Under the pieces are notes generated by a model. It did not search any database, was not told the DNA's origin, and was given only the letters and a program-made list of their open reading frames with translations. Shown in pieces: positions 25,765 through 33,937 of a DNA stretch of 64,000 nucleotides (position 1 is the first letter of the stretch; every line of letters starts with the position of its first letter). The stretch covers positions 496,001-560,000 of the forward strand of contig NZ_JBKOFW010000002.1 of assembly GCF_046764005.1 (NCBI RefSeq). The letters run 5' to 3'. This DNA comes from Oryzobacter faecalis (GTDB taxonomy: Bacteria > Actinomycetota > Actinomycetes > Actinomycetales > Dermatophilaceae). The position numbers were made by a program, and so were the translations under genes.

Positions 25765-25809
25765 GCCCACTGGCGCCGCGGGGACGTCGTCCCCGCGGCG
25801 CCAGTGGGC
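25765..25809. repeat. 45-base perfect palindrome between uspA and the MFS gene
   Basis: CCCACTGGCGCCGCGGGGAC (25766-25785) and its exact complement (25789-25808) give a 20-bp stem, 21 bp with the flanking G-C pair, around a 3-base centre. It lies a few bases after the uspA stop and so probably terminates the tctCBA-uspA transcript. It also lies in frame with the MFS gene, which might once have begun inside it. Confidence 0.75.
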
Positions 25810-25813
25810 TCGT

Positions 25814-26209
25814 TCAGCGGCTCGCCTTGACCGCGAGGACGGGCGAGTCCGCGTCGAGGAGGATGCGCTGGGCCTGGCTGCCGAGGATGAGCTTGCCGAC
25901 CGGCGACCGGCGCCGCAGCCCGATGACGATGAGCTCGGCGTTGACCTTCGCCGCGAGCTCGATGAGCTGCTCGGCGGGGTCCTTGGCCTCGACGCCCTGG
26001 TGGACCTCGTACTCGACGCCGCTCTCGGCGAGCCTGGCCTGCACGTCGTCCCACTGGTCAGGGGAGGCGTACCGGGGGTCGACGAGCGCGTCGCCGCGGC
26101 TGACGTTGACGACGACCAGGCGGGCGGACCGCAGGCCGGCCTCGGAGATCGCCGTGTCGAGGGCGGCCTTGCCCTCCGGGGTGGGTACGTAACCGACGAG
26201 GACGGGCAT
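25814..26209 (-). CDS. universal stress protein (UspA family)
   Basis: The 131-residue single-domain USP begins VLVGYVPTPEGKAALD and ends with the nucleotide-loop region IGLRRRSPVGKLILGSQAQ (about 98-116). In that loop the second Gly of the G2xG9xGS consensus is Arg, while the later GS is kept, so ATP binding is uncertain. Its ATG is 2 bases after the tctA stop and has a GGAAGGA ribosome-binding site inside tctA. Coupling to a transporter recalls TeaD, a USP that regulates a TRAP transporter in Halomonas. Confidence 0.9.
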   Translation of the reverse strand: MPVLVGYVPTPEGKAALDTAISEAGLRSARLVVVNVSRGDALVDPRYASPDQWDDVQARLAESGVEYEVHQGVEAKDPAEQLIELAAKVNAELIVIGLRRRSPVGKLILGSQAQRILLDADSPVLAVKASR

Positions 26210-26211
26210 CG

Positions 26212-27747
26212 TCACTGTCCTTCCCTGTTGGCCGGGACGGTGTCCCGGAGGTCGGTGTCGTCCCCGCGCCCGCGCCGGACCCGCCGGACGACCGGCGGCA
26301 CGACGAGGATGAGGACGACGATGAGGTAGACCGTGCGGGCGAACCAGGTGTCGACGAGCCCGGTGACCGAGCCGTCGGCGATCTGCAGGGCCCGGCGCAG
26401 GCTCTCCTCCGCGGCGGGGCCGAGGATGATCGCGATGATCGCCGGCACGATCGGCAGGCCGTAGCGGCGCATGAAGAAGCCGAGCGCGCCGATGATGAGC
26501 AGCAGCCACAGGTCGAAGCTCTGCTTGTTCGCGGCGTACGCCCCGATGCTGGCGAAGAACAGGATGCCGGCGTAGAGGTAGTGCCGCGGGATGTGGAGCA
26601 GGCGGGCCCAGACCGTCGCGAGCGGCAGGTTGAGCAGGAGCAGCACCGTGTTGCCGATGAACAGGCTCGCGATGAGGCCCCACACCAGCTCGGGGTGCGT
26701 CTGGAGCAGGCGCGGGCCGGGCTGGATGGCGTAGGTCTGGAACGCGCCCAGCATGATCGCCGCGGTGGCGGTCGTCGGGATGCCGAGGGTGAGCAGCGGA
26801 ACGAGGCCACCGGCGGCGGACGCGTTGTTCGTCGCCTCCGGGCCGGCGACGCCCTCGATGGCGCCCTTCCCGAACTCCTCCGGGTGCTTGGTCAGCTTCT
26901 TCTCGGTGACGTAGGAGAGGAACGTCGGGATCTCGGCGCCACCGGCGGGGATCGCCCCGAACGGGAACCCGATCGCCGTGCCGCGCAGCCACGCCGGCCA
27001 CGACCGGCGCCAGTCCTCGCGCGACATCCGCGCCGCCTTGACCTTGATGACCTGCACCGGCGAGCGGCGCAGGTGGGCCGCGACCCACAGCGCCTCGCCG
27101 ACCGCGAACATCGCGACCGCGACGACGACGACGTCGATCCCGTCGGCGAGCTGCGGGATGCCGAACGTGAGCCGCTGCTGGCCCGACGTCAGGTCGATCC
27201 CGACGAGCCCGATGGTCAGGCCGATGCCGAGCGAGGCCAGCCCGCGGACCTTCGAGGAGCCGAGGACGCTGGTGACCGCGATGAACGCCAGCACCATGAC
27301 CGCGAACAGGTCGGGGTCGCCGAGGCCGATGGCCACCTTGACGATCTGCGGGGCGACCAGGGCGAGCAGGAGGGTGCCGATGGTACCCGCGACGAAGGAG
27401 CCGACCGCTGCCGTGGCCAGTGCGGCGGCTCCTCGGCCCGCCTTGGCCATGAGGTTGCCCTCGATCGCCGTGACCACCGACGCGCTCTCGCCCGGGGTGT
27501 TGAGCAGGATCGACGTCGTCGAACCGCCGTACATGCCGCCGTAGTAGATGCCGGCGAACATGATGAGCGCCTGCTGGACGTCGAGCGAGGTCGTCAGCGG
27601 CAGGAGCAGCGCGATCGTCATCGCCGGGCCGATGCCGGGGAGGACGCCGATCGCCGTGCCGAGGACGACGCCGACCACCGCGTAGAGGAGGTTGAGCGGG
27701 GTCAGCGCGGTGGCGAACCCCTCGATGAGGCCGTTGATGCCGTCCAT
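26212..27747 (-). CDS. tctA: tripartite tricarboxylate transporter large permease TctA
   Basis: The 511-residue inner-membrane protein has about 12 helices. It shows the TctA signatures GVLPGIGPAMTIALLLPLT (about 35-53), GIYYGGMYGGSTTSILLN (about 69-86) and IPAGGAEIPTFLSY in the second half. With TctB and the TctC receptor it forms a secondary, binding-protein-dependent carboxylate symporter. Its ATG overlaps the tctB stop (TGATG). The substrate is not deducible from sequence; citrate, tartrate, aromatic acids and others are known for the family. Confidence 0.95.
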   Translation of the reverse strand: MDGINGLIEGFATALTPLNLLYAVVGVVLGTAIGVLPGIGPAMTIALLLPLTTSLDVQQALIMFAGIYYGGMYGGSTTSILLNTPGESASVVTAIEGNLMAKAGRGAAALATAAVGSFVAGTIGTLLLALVAPQIVKVAIGLGDPDLFAVMVLAFIAVTSVLGSSKVRGLASLGIGLTIGLVGIDLTSGQQRLTFGIPQLADGIDVVVVAVAMFAVGEALWVAAHLRRSPVQVIKVKAARMSREDWRRSWPAWLRGTAIGFPFGAIPAGGAEIPTFLSYVTEKKLTKHPEEFGKGAIEGVAGPEATNNASAAGGLVPLLTLGIPTTATAAIMLGAFQTYAIQPGPRLLQTHPELVWGLIASLFIGNTVLLLLNLPLATVWARLLHIPRHYLYAGILFFASIGAYAANKQSFDLWLLLIIGALGFFMRRYGLPIVPAIIAIILGPAAEESLRRALQIADGSVTGLVDTWFARTVYLIVVLILVVPPVVRRVRRGRGDDTDLRDTVPANREGQ

Positions 27748-28247
27748 CACAGGATCCCTTGGAGGAGACCGGCCGGGAGCTTCAGGCCCAGGCCGAGGAA
27801 GAAGAGGTACCAGGTCCCCACGGAGAGGACGAGCGCGATGAGCGCCTGCCGCACGTAGTGCCGCCCGCCGAGGGCGAAGGTGGCGCCGAAGAACAGCACC
27901 GCCCCGGTGATCGGCCAGCCGAGCAGGTCGATGAACAGCGCGTTGAAGGCGAACGCGGCCACGAGGAGGCCGATGGTGCGCCAGTCGCTGCCGTGGGAGA
28001 GGTCGACGTCCTCGCCGCCCTCGGGCTCGCCCCGCCCGCCGCGGACGAGGTCCACGACGAGCAGGACGGCCATGGCGAGGAGCAGGAGCCCGACCGCCAC
28101 CGGCACGGTGCTCGCGCTCACGGGCCCCCGCGAGGCGGTGTCGCCGAGCCGCAGCCCGTCGATGATCGCCCAGCTGCCGAGGGCCGCGAGGAGGAGGGCC
28201 ACCCCGTACTCGGAGCGGCCCCCCTTCGCGGACGTGACGTCGGACAT
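27747..28247 (-). CDS. tctB: tripartite tricarboxylate transporter small permease TctB
   Basis: The 166-residue protein has four predicted helices with a charged cytoplasmic loop (RGGRGEPEGGEDVDL) in the middle, the standard TctB layout. Motifs are poorly conserved in this family, so the call rests on topology and position between tctC and tctA, to which it is coupled by stop/start overlaps on both sides. Confidence 0.92.
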   Translation of the reverse strand: MSDVTSAKGGRSEYGVALLLAALGSWAIIDGLRLGDTASRGPVSASTVPVAVGLLLLAMAVLLVVDLVRGGRGEPEGGEDVDLSHGSDWRTIGLLVAAFAFNALFIDLLGWPITGAVLFFGATFALGGRHYVRQALIALVLSVGTWYLFFLGLGLKLPAGLLQGIL

Positions 28248-29251
28248 CAGGCCAGGCCCAGTTCCTTGAGGACGCCGGCGACCCGGTCGTTCTCGCTCTG
28301 CAGGAACGTGCCGAACTCGTCACCGGTCTGGAACGCGTCGGCCCAGCCCTGGTCGGTGAGCGTCTTCTTCCACTCGGCCGAGTCGTGCATCTTGGTGAGC
28401 AGGTCGATGTACTGCTGCTTCTTGGCGTCGGAGAGGCCGGGAGGGCCGACGATGCCGCGCCAGTTGGTGAACTCGAGGTCGACGCCCTGCTCCTTGAGGG
28501 TCTTGGCGTCGACGCCCTCGACCGGCTCGGCGCTGGTCACGGCGAGGATCTTCACGTCGCCGGACTTGGCCTGCTCGGCGACCTCGCCGACGCCGGTGGC
28601 CGCGAAGGCGACCTTCTTGCCGAGCACGCCGGTGAGCAGCTCGCCGCCACCGTCGTAGGCGACGTAGTTGACCGTCTTCGGGTCGATGCCGACCGCCTTG
28701 GCGAGCAGCATCGGGGTCAGGTGGTCGGGTCCACCGGGGTTGGACGCGCCGCCGACGGGCACCTTGCCCGGGTTGGCCTTCCACGCCGCGACCAGGTCGT
28801 CGAGGGTGTTGTACGGCGAGCCCTTCGGCACGACGATCGCCTCGGACTCCTCGATGAGCTTCGCGATCGGCACGGTGTCCTGGAGGGTCGCGGCCGACTT
28901 GTTCGTGTAGACCGCGCCGACGACGCCCAGGCCCATCTGCATGAGGAGGTCCTCGGACCCCTTCTCGTTCACGAGGCGCTGCAGGCCCACGGTGCCACCG
29001 GCCCCCGCGGTGTTGAAGACCTCGATGGTCTCGGAGAGCTTGGCGTCCTGCATCGCCTTAGCGGCGGCGCGGGCGGTGACGTCGTAGCCGCTGCCGGGGG
29101 AGTTGGGGACGAGGATGCGCAGGCCGGTGACCGGTCCGGCGGACGACGCGGTGCCGGCGTCGGGCTCCTCCGAGCTGACGCCGCATCCGGTGAAGAGCAG
29201 GCCCGCGGCGACGGCCGCGGCCGTCATCTTGAGCGAGGTGCGAAGGCGCAC
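28247..29251 (-). CDS. tctC: tripartite tricarboxylate transporter receptor TctC (Bug family)
   Basis: This 334-residue lipoprotein has a signal with lipobox FTGC (Cys23), so it is membrane-anchored outside the cell as expected in a Gram-positive. The Bug fold is shown by LVPNSPGSGYDVTARAAA (ligand loop, about 47-64), VFNTAGAGGTVGL and GASNPGGPDHLTPMLL. GTG start is preceded by AAGGAG. First gene of tctCBA-uspA, divergent from the two-component system that probably controls it. Confidence 0.94.
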   Translation of the reverse strand: MRLRTSLKMTAAAVAAGLLFTGCGVSSEEPDAGTASSAGPVTGLRILVPNSPGSGYDVTARAAAKAMQDAKLSETIEVFNTAGAGGTVGLQRLVNEKGSEDLLMQMGLGVVGAVYTNKSAATLQDTVPIAKLIEESEAIVVPKGSPYNTLDDLVAAWKANPGKVPVGGASNPGGPDHLTPMLLAKAVGIDPKTVNYVAYDGGGELLTGVLGKKVAFAATGVGEVAEQAKSGDVKILAVTSAEPVEGVDAKTLKEQGVDLEFTNWRGIVGPPGLSDAKKQQYIDLLTKMHDSAEWKKTLTDQGWADAFQTGDEFGTFLQSENDRVAGVLKELGLA

Positions 29252-29337
29252 GATGACTCCTTTGTCTCGTTTGGGGTCCGACCTCGCGGTCGGTCTCCTC
29301 CGAGGGTGGAGCCCGCCGCCGCACCTGTCACCGTTGC

Positions 29338-29359
29338 GCACGCAAACAGCATTGTGTGC
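29338..29359. promoter_or_regulatory. candidate response-regulator operator
   Basis: GCACGCAA (29338-29345) and TTGTGTGC (29352-29359) form an inverted repeat with one mismatch and a 6-base spacer, in an AT-richer patch between divergent tctC and the sensor kinase gene. The location suits a binding site for the cognate response regulator controlling tctCBA. Function is inferred. Confidence 0.4.
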
Positions 29360-29414
29360 ATTCTGCTCAGCCCGTTCTTGGCGCCCGGGACCCTTCATCT
29401 GCCACGATCCGGCC

Positions 29415-31031
29415 ATGAGCGGTCGCTGGAGCCCGCGCCTCCTGACCCGCAGGACGACGCTGGTCGGGCGGATGCTCCTCATGCAGCTGGGCATCGTCCT
29501 CATCGTCCTCGTGGGGGTCGCCGGTGTCTCCGTCGCGCAGTCGCAGGAGCGGCTCAAGGACACCGAGGGGCGCCGCGCCCTCGCCGTCGCCGAGGGGCTC
29601 GCGGACAACCCCGGCGTGCGCGAGGCGGCGGCGTCGGTCGACGACGTGTTCAGCAGCCAGGCGCAGTCCGTGGTCCAGATCGGCAAGCAGTTCTCGGGGT
29701 CGAGCGCGGTGATGATCGCCGACACCGACGGGCGCGTCATCGCCTCCTCGGAGCCGCTCCCGCGGGAGGGCGAGGTGCGCATCCAGATGTCCGTGGCGAT
29801 GCAGGGACGCTCCTGGGTCGGGACCGAGGAGGGCACCGGCTCGGCGATGGCGATGGTGCCGGTCATCAGCCCGCAGACCCGCCGGACCGACGGGGTCGTC
29901 GCCGTGGTGCGCGACTACCCCTCGATCGTCGACGACCTCGGGGCCGCGATGCCGAGCCTGCTCACCTACCTCGGGATCGCCAGCGTGCTGGGGGTGGCCG
30001 GGTCGCTCCTGCTCGCCCGGCACGTCAAGCGCCAGACGTTCGGGTTGGAGCCGCCGGAGATCGCCGGGCTCGTCGAGCAGCGTGAGGCGCTCCTCCACGG
30101 CCTCAAGGAGGGCGTCATCGCCGTCGACCTCCAGGGGGTCGTGACGATCGTCAACGACGAGGCGGCCCACCTGCTCGGCATCCCGCAGACCTCGACCGGT
30201 CGGACCCTCGCGGAGATCGACCCGAGCGGTCGGGTCGCCGACATCTTCGAGAACCCGCACCCGGCGACCGACCAGGTCGTCCCGATCAACGGGCGCCTCG
30301 TCACGCTCAACCGGCGGCCGGTGCAGAGCCGCGGGCGGCCCATCGGCTTCGTCGTGACGCTGCGCGACCGGACCCAGATGCTCGAGCTGCAGAACGAGCT
30401 CGACCGCACGCTGCAGGCCACCGACACCCTGCGCGCGCAGGCGCACGAGTTCAGCAACCGGATGCACGTCGTCAGCGGGCTCATCGAGCTCGAGCAGTAC
30501 GACGACGTCCGCGCCTACGTGCGCCAGCTGACCGCCGACCGCACCCAGTGGTTCACGAGCGTGGGCTCGGTCGTCAAGGACCCCGCGGTCGCCGCCCTCG
30601 TCATCGCCAAGGCGAGCCAGGCCACCGAGCGCGGCGTGACCTTCCTCATCGACGAGGGCACGGCGCTGCCCCGGCTCGACGAGCAGCTGTCGGCCGACGT
30701 GACGACCGTCCTCGGCAACCTCGTCGACAACGCCATGGACGCCGCCGCCGACTCGCAGGACCCGACGGTGCGGGCGACGTTGCGGCTGGAGGGTGACGAG
30801 GTGGTCGTCGTGGTGCGCGACTCGGGCCCCGGCGTCGACGAGCGGGTGGGTGCCGGCGTGTTCCGGAAGGGGTTCAGCACCAAGGCGACCCGACCGGGCG
30901 GGCGCGGGGTGGGCCTGACCCTCGTGCGGCTCATCTGCACCAAGCGCGGGGGAGCGGTGACCGTGGCGAACGACAACGGCGCCGTGTTCACGGTGCGCCT
31001 CCCGGTGCGGCGGCCGGCGGTGGCGTCGTGA
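29415..31031 (+). CDS. CitA/DctB-type sensor histidine kinase
   Basis: The 538-residue kinase has two membrane helices (about 17-40 and 180-200) flanking an extracellular sCache/PAS-like sensor with VMIADTDGRVIASS. A cytoplasmic PAS follows (about 225-320; GVIAVDLQGVVTIVNDEA), then a SpoOB-type dimerisation helix with AHEFSNRMHVVSG (phospho-acceptor His344). The ATPase domain has NLVDNAMDA, DSGPGV and GRGVGLTLV. CACGAT lies 6 bases before the ATG (leaderless). Members sense carboxylates such as citrate, malate or tartrate. Divergent tctC suggests that the same compound is sensed and imported. Confidence 0.94.
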   Translation: MSGRWSPRLLTRRTTLVGRMLLMQLGIVLIVLVGVAGVSVAQSQERLKDTEGRRALAVAEGLADNPGVREAAASVDDVFSSQAQSVVQIGKQFSGSSAVMIADTDGRVIASSEPLPREGEVRIQMSVAMQGRSWVGTEEGTGSAMAMVPVISPQTRRTDGVVAVVRDYPSIVDDLGAAMPSLLTYLGIASVLGVAGSLLLARHVKRQTFGLEPPEIAGLVEQREALLHGLKEGVIAVDLQGVVTIVNDEAAHLLGIPQTSTGRTLAEIDPSGRVADIFENPHPATDQVVPINGRLVTLNRRPVQSRGRPIGFVVTLRDRTQMLELQNELDRTLQATDTLRAQAHEFSNRMHVVSGLIELEQYDDVRAYVRQLTADRTQWFTSVGSVVKDPAVAALVIAKASQATERGVTFLIDEGTALPRLDEQLSADVTTVLGNLVDNAMDAAADSQDPTVRATLRLEGDEVVVVVRDSGPGVDERVGAGVFRKGFSTKATRPGGRGVGLTLVRLICTKRGGAVTVANDNGAVFTVRLPVRRPAVAS

Positions 31032-31708
31032 CCCGGGTGCTCGTCGTCGACGACGACTTCATGGTCGCGCGGCTGCACTCGAGCGTCGTCGCACGGCAGC
31101 CCGGGTTCGAGCTCGCGGGCGTGGCGAAGACCGGGGCCGAGGCGCTGCGTGCGGCGCGGGAGACCCGGCCCGACCTCGTCCTCCTCGACGTCTACCTCCC
31201 CGACATGACCGGGCTCGACGTCCTCAAGCGGCTGCGGGAGCCGGGGATGCCGCCGGTCGACGTCATCATCATCAGCGCGGCCCGCGACCTCGACACGCTG
31301 CGCAGGGCGATGCACGGCGGGGTGTTCCAGTACCTCGTCAAGCCGTTCGAGATCGACTCGCTGCGCGACCGGCTGTCCGAGTACGCACGGCACCGCGCGA
31401 CGATCACGAACCTCGAGGACGTGTCGCAGGCCGACATCGACCGCGTGTTCCGAACCCGGGCGACGACGCAGGAGTCGCTGCCGAAGAACATCAGCGCCGA
31501 GACGATGGTGCTGATCTCCGACGCCCTCTCGGCCGCGGGGCCCGAGGGGCTGTCCGCCACGGACGCCGCCGAGGCGACCGGGCTCTCGCGCAGCAGCACC
31601 CGGCGCTACCTCGACCACCTCGTCGACACCGGCGTCGCGATGATGCGCCCGAGGTACGGGGCGGCCGGCCGTCCCGAGCGCCGCTACCACCCGGTCGGCC
31701 TGCCGTAA
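31028..31708 (+). CDS. CitB/DctR-type response regulator
   Basis: The 226-residue regulator has a receiver with acidic pocket VDDD (8-10), phospho-acceptor Asp54 in LLDVYLPDMTG and Lys104 in YLVKPFE. A C-terminal helix-turn-helix follows (about 173-205, ATDAAEATGLSRSSTRRYLDHL) of the CitB/DcuR type. GTGA overlap couples it to the kinase gene. It probably activates tctCBA, and perhaps the catabolic operon beyond the GntR gene. Confidence 0.94.
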   Translation: MTRVLVVDDDFMVARLHSSVVARQPGFELAGVAKTGAEALRAARETRPDLVLLDVYLPDMTGLDVLKRLREPGMPPVDVIIISAARDLDTLRRAMHGGVFQYLVKPFEIDSLRDRLSEYARHRATITNLEDVSQADIDRVFRTRATTQESLPKNISAETMVLISDALSAAGPEGLSATDAAEATGLSRSSTRRYLDHLVDTGVAMMRPRYGAAGRPERRYHPVGLP

Positions 31709-31730
31709 CGCCGACCCGGTGTCCCGTCCC

Positions 31731-31779
31731 CGGTCGAGGTATTCGGCCAGGCACTGGGGCCGCCGGAATACCTCGACCG
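31731..31779. terminator. 14-bp hairpin between convergent genes (palindrome D)
   Basis: CGGTCGAGGTATTC (31731-31744) pairs perfectly with 31766-31779 around a 21-base loop that has a further GGC/GCC pairing. It lies between the response regulator and the convergent GntR gene, so it can terminate both. Its outer arm begins CGAG like the other large palindromes of the window. Confidence 0.65.
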
Positions 31780-31798
31780 CGAGGCCGGGGCAGGACCT

Positions 31799-32455
31799 TC
31801 AGCCGGGGAGGTCCTCGCCGATGGATGCCAGGGCGGCGTCGCGGGCGCGCAGGACGTGGTCCTCGGCGGCCGCCCGCGCCCCGGCGGGGTCGCGCGCCAC
31901 GAGGGCGGCGAGGATCGCCCGGTGCTCCTCCAGCGCCGCCTGCCGGCGCTCGTCGCTGCTGTTGGAGTAGCGCCGGTAGCGCACCATGTGGCCGTCGATC
32001 TGGGCGTGCAGCCGCTCGGCCCAGCCGTGCCCGGCGGCCCGGGCGATCCGCGCGTGGAAGTCGTGGCCGGCGTTCATCGCGTCCTCGGGGATGTCGACGA
32101 GCCGTTCGTTGCGCGCCACGAGCGCCCGCAGGTCGCGCTCGTCGTCGTCGGTGAGCCGCACGGCGGCCTCCGCGGCCATGAGCCCCTCCAGCGCGCCCCG
32201 CACCCCGTAGAGCTCGGCGACGTCGGTGGCCGACACCCCCCGCACGACCATGCCGCCCGTGGGGAGCTGCTCGAGGAGGTCCTCGGCGAGGAGGAGGCGC
32301 AGCGCCTCGCGCAGCGGGGTGCGGCTGACCTTCATCAGGGCCGACAGCTCGGGTTCGTAGAGGCGTCTCCCCGGTTCGAGCTCGAGGGCGAGGATGCGCC
32401 GGCGCAGCTCCTCGTAGACGAGCCGGCCCCCCGACGTGCGGCGTGCCTCGACCAT
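31799..32455 (-). CDS. GntR-family regulator, FadR/FCD subfamily
   Basis: The 218-residue regulator has an N-terminal winged helix-turn-helix (about 12-65: VYEELRRRILALELEPG, then SRTPLREALRLLLAEDLLEQL). An all-helical FCD ligand domain follows with the metal-type residues spread through HDFHARIARAAGH (about 127-139) and the late EEHRAIL (His). Such regulators usually answer to organic acids. It faces the Ldh-to-aldehyde-dehydrogenase operon across a TTGTATACAA palindrome and is probably its repressor. Only a weak GAAGGG ribosome-binding site precedes the ATG. Confidence 0.93.
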   Translation of the reverse strand: MVEARRTSGGRLVYEELRRRILALELEPGRRLYEPELSALMKVSRTPLREALRLLLAEDLLEQLPTGGMVVRGVSATDVAELYGVRGALEGLMAAEAAVRLTDDDERDLRALVARNERLVDIPEDAMNAGHDFHARIARAAGHGWAERLHAQIDGHMVRYRRYSNSSDERRQAALEEHRAILAALVARDPAGARAAAEDHVLRARDAALASIGEDLPG

Positions 32456-32477
32456 GCCCCGGACCCTTCTTGCGTAC

Positions 32478-32487
32478 TTGTATACAA
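32478..32487. promoter_or_regulatory. GntR operator TTGTATACAA
   Basis: A perfect 10-base palindrome, TTGTATACAA, lies in the short AT-rich stretch between divergent gntR and the catabolic operon. It agrees with the T-GTATAC-A type of site bound by FadR-subfamily GntR proteins. One bound dimer could control both directions. Confidence 0.6.
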
Positions 32488-32531
32488 CTATGCTTCCATC
32501 ATAGCGACCCACCCGGAGGGAGGCCAGCACC

Positions 32532-33623
32532 GTGACCGTCACCAGCGACACCCACGGCACCCGGACCGTCGCCCCAGACGCCCTGCGCACCTTCGCGACG
32601 GCGGTCCTGCAGGCCCACAGTGTCCCCGAGCCGGACGCCGCCCTCCTCGCCGACACCCTCGTCGTCGCCGAGCTGTGGGGGCACGCCTCGCACGGGATGC
32701 TCCGCCTGCCGTGGTACCTCGAGCGGCTGCGCAGCGGTGCGACGGAGACCGTGACCGAGCCCGAGGTGGTGCGCGACCACGGCGCCGTCGTCGTCCTCGA
32801 CGGGCGCCACGGCATCGGCCAGGTCGTGACGAGCCGTGCCGTCGACCTCGGCGTGGAGCGGGCCCGTGCGCACGGGGTCAGCGCGGTGGGGGTCCGCAAC
32901 AGCGGGCACTTCGGCACCGCCGCCTACTTCACGAGGCGCGCCGCGGAGGCCGGCTGCGTCGCCGTCCTCTCCACGAACGCGAGCCCCGCGATGGCGCCGT
33001 GGGGCGGGCGGACGAAGGCGGTCGGCACGAACCCCTGGTCGATCGCGGCCCCCGCCGGCCGCCACGGGGTCGTCGTCATGGACCTCGCGAACACGGCCGT
33101 CGCCCGCGGCAAGGTCCACCTCGCGGCCGAGCGCGGCACCGGCATCCCGGAGGGGTGGGCCGCCGACGAGCACGGCACCCCGACGACCGACGCCGACGCG
33201 GCGATCCACGGACTCATCCTCCCCATGGCCGGGCCGAAGGGCTACGTCATCGCGTTCATGATGGACGTCCTCTCCGGCGTCCTGACCGGCAGCGCCTACG
33301 GCGACGGCGTCGCCGGCCCCTACACCCCGGAGGGGCGCAGCGGCGCCGGCCACCTCCTCCTCACCGTCGACGTCGCCGCGATGGCCGAACCGGCCGAGTT
33401 CGCGGCGCGGATGGAGGACCTCGTGGACCGCACGCGCGCCACCCCGACGGCCGACTGGGCCGACCGGGTGCTCGTCCCGGGCGAGCTCGAGGACGCGACC
33501 GCGGCGCGCCTCGCCACGGCCGGCATCCCCGTCGCCGACACCACCTGGGACAACCTCACCCGGCTCTCCGGCGAGACCGGCGTCGACCTCCCCACTCCGC
33601 TCACGAAGGAGCCCTCCGCATGA
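32532..33623 (+). CDS. Ldh-family (malate/lactate/ureidoglycolate-type) dehydrogenase
   Basis: The 363-residue NAD(P)-dependent oxidoreductase belongs to the Ldh_2 family, unrelated to classical lactate dehydrogenases. Markers are ELWGHASHGMLRLPWYLERL (about 48-67), GIGQVVTSRAVDLG, VRNSGHFGTAAYFTRRAAEAG with a catalytic His, TNPWSIAAP, and GPKGYVIAFMMDVLSG. Family substrates include malate, sulfolactate, ureidoglycolate and diketogulonate. GTG is preceded by GGAGGGAGG. First gene of the GntR-linked operon; overlaps the next by ATGA. Confidence 0.92.
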   Translation: MTVTSDTHGTRTVAPDALRTFATAVLQAHSVPEPDAALLADTLVVAELWGHASHGMLRLPWYLERLRSGATETVTEPEVVRDHGAVVVLDGRHGIGQVVTSRAVDLGVERARAHGVSAVGVRNSGHFGTAAYFTRRAAEAGCVAVLSTNASPAMAPWGGRTKAVGTNPWSIAAPAGRHGVVVMDLANTAVARGKVHLAAERGTGIPEGWAADEHGTPTTDADAAIHGLILPMAGPKGYVIAFMMDVLSGVLTGSAYGDGVAGPYTPEGRSGAGHLLLTVDVAAMAEPAEFAARMEDLVDRTRATPTADWADRVLVPGELEDATAARLATAGIPVADTTWDNLTRLSGETGVDLPTPLTKEPSA

Positions 33624-33937
33624 TCGCCCTCGTCGTCTCCCTCCACGTGGTCCCCGAGCACCTCGATGACTTCCTCGCAGCCATCGGGGAGAACGCCGAG
33701 CGCTCCGTCGCCGACGAAACGGGCTGCCTCTGGTTCGACGTCGTGCAGGACACGGCCGACCCGCACCACTTCCACTTCTACGAGCTGTATGCCGACGAGG
33801 ACGCGCTCGCGGCCCACCGGAGTGCCCCGCACTTCGCGCAGTGGCGTTCCGCCGCGGACCGGTTCGTCGTCCCCGGCAGCCAGGTCAACACCATCGCCGA
33901 GCGACGCTTCCACCACGGCGGAGGTGACGCGCCGTGA
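33620..33937 (+). CDS. ABM (antibiotic biosynthesis monooxygenase) domain protein
   Basis: The 105-residue dimeric alpha-beta barrel type protein has VVSLHVVPEHLDDFLAAI, GCLWFDVVQD and FHFYELYADEDALAAHRSAPHF, the classical YgiN/ABM pattern. Such small proteins act as cofactor-free oxygenases or as helpers in carboxylate and quinone metabolism. Coupled to both neighbours by ATGA and GTGA overlaps, so it is part of the same pathway, but its reaction is unknown. Confidence 0.9.
   Translation: MIALVVSLHVVPEHLDDFLAAIGENAERSVADETGCLWFDVVQDTADPHHFHFYELYADEDALAAHRSAPHFAQWRSAADRFVVPGSQVNTIAERRFHHGGGDAP

Noticed and set aside
33620..33937. Antibiotic biosynthesis cluster suggested by the ABM-domain protein
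   Set aside because: The name of the domain is historical. No synthase, carrier or resistance genes are adjacent and the operon is catabolic in character.
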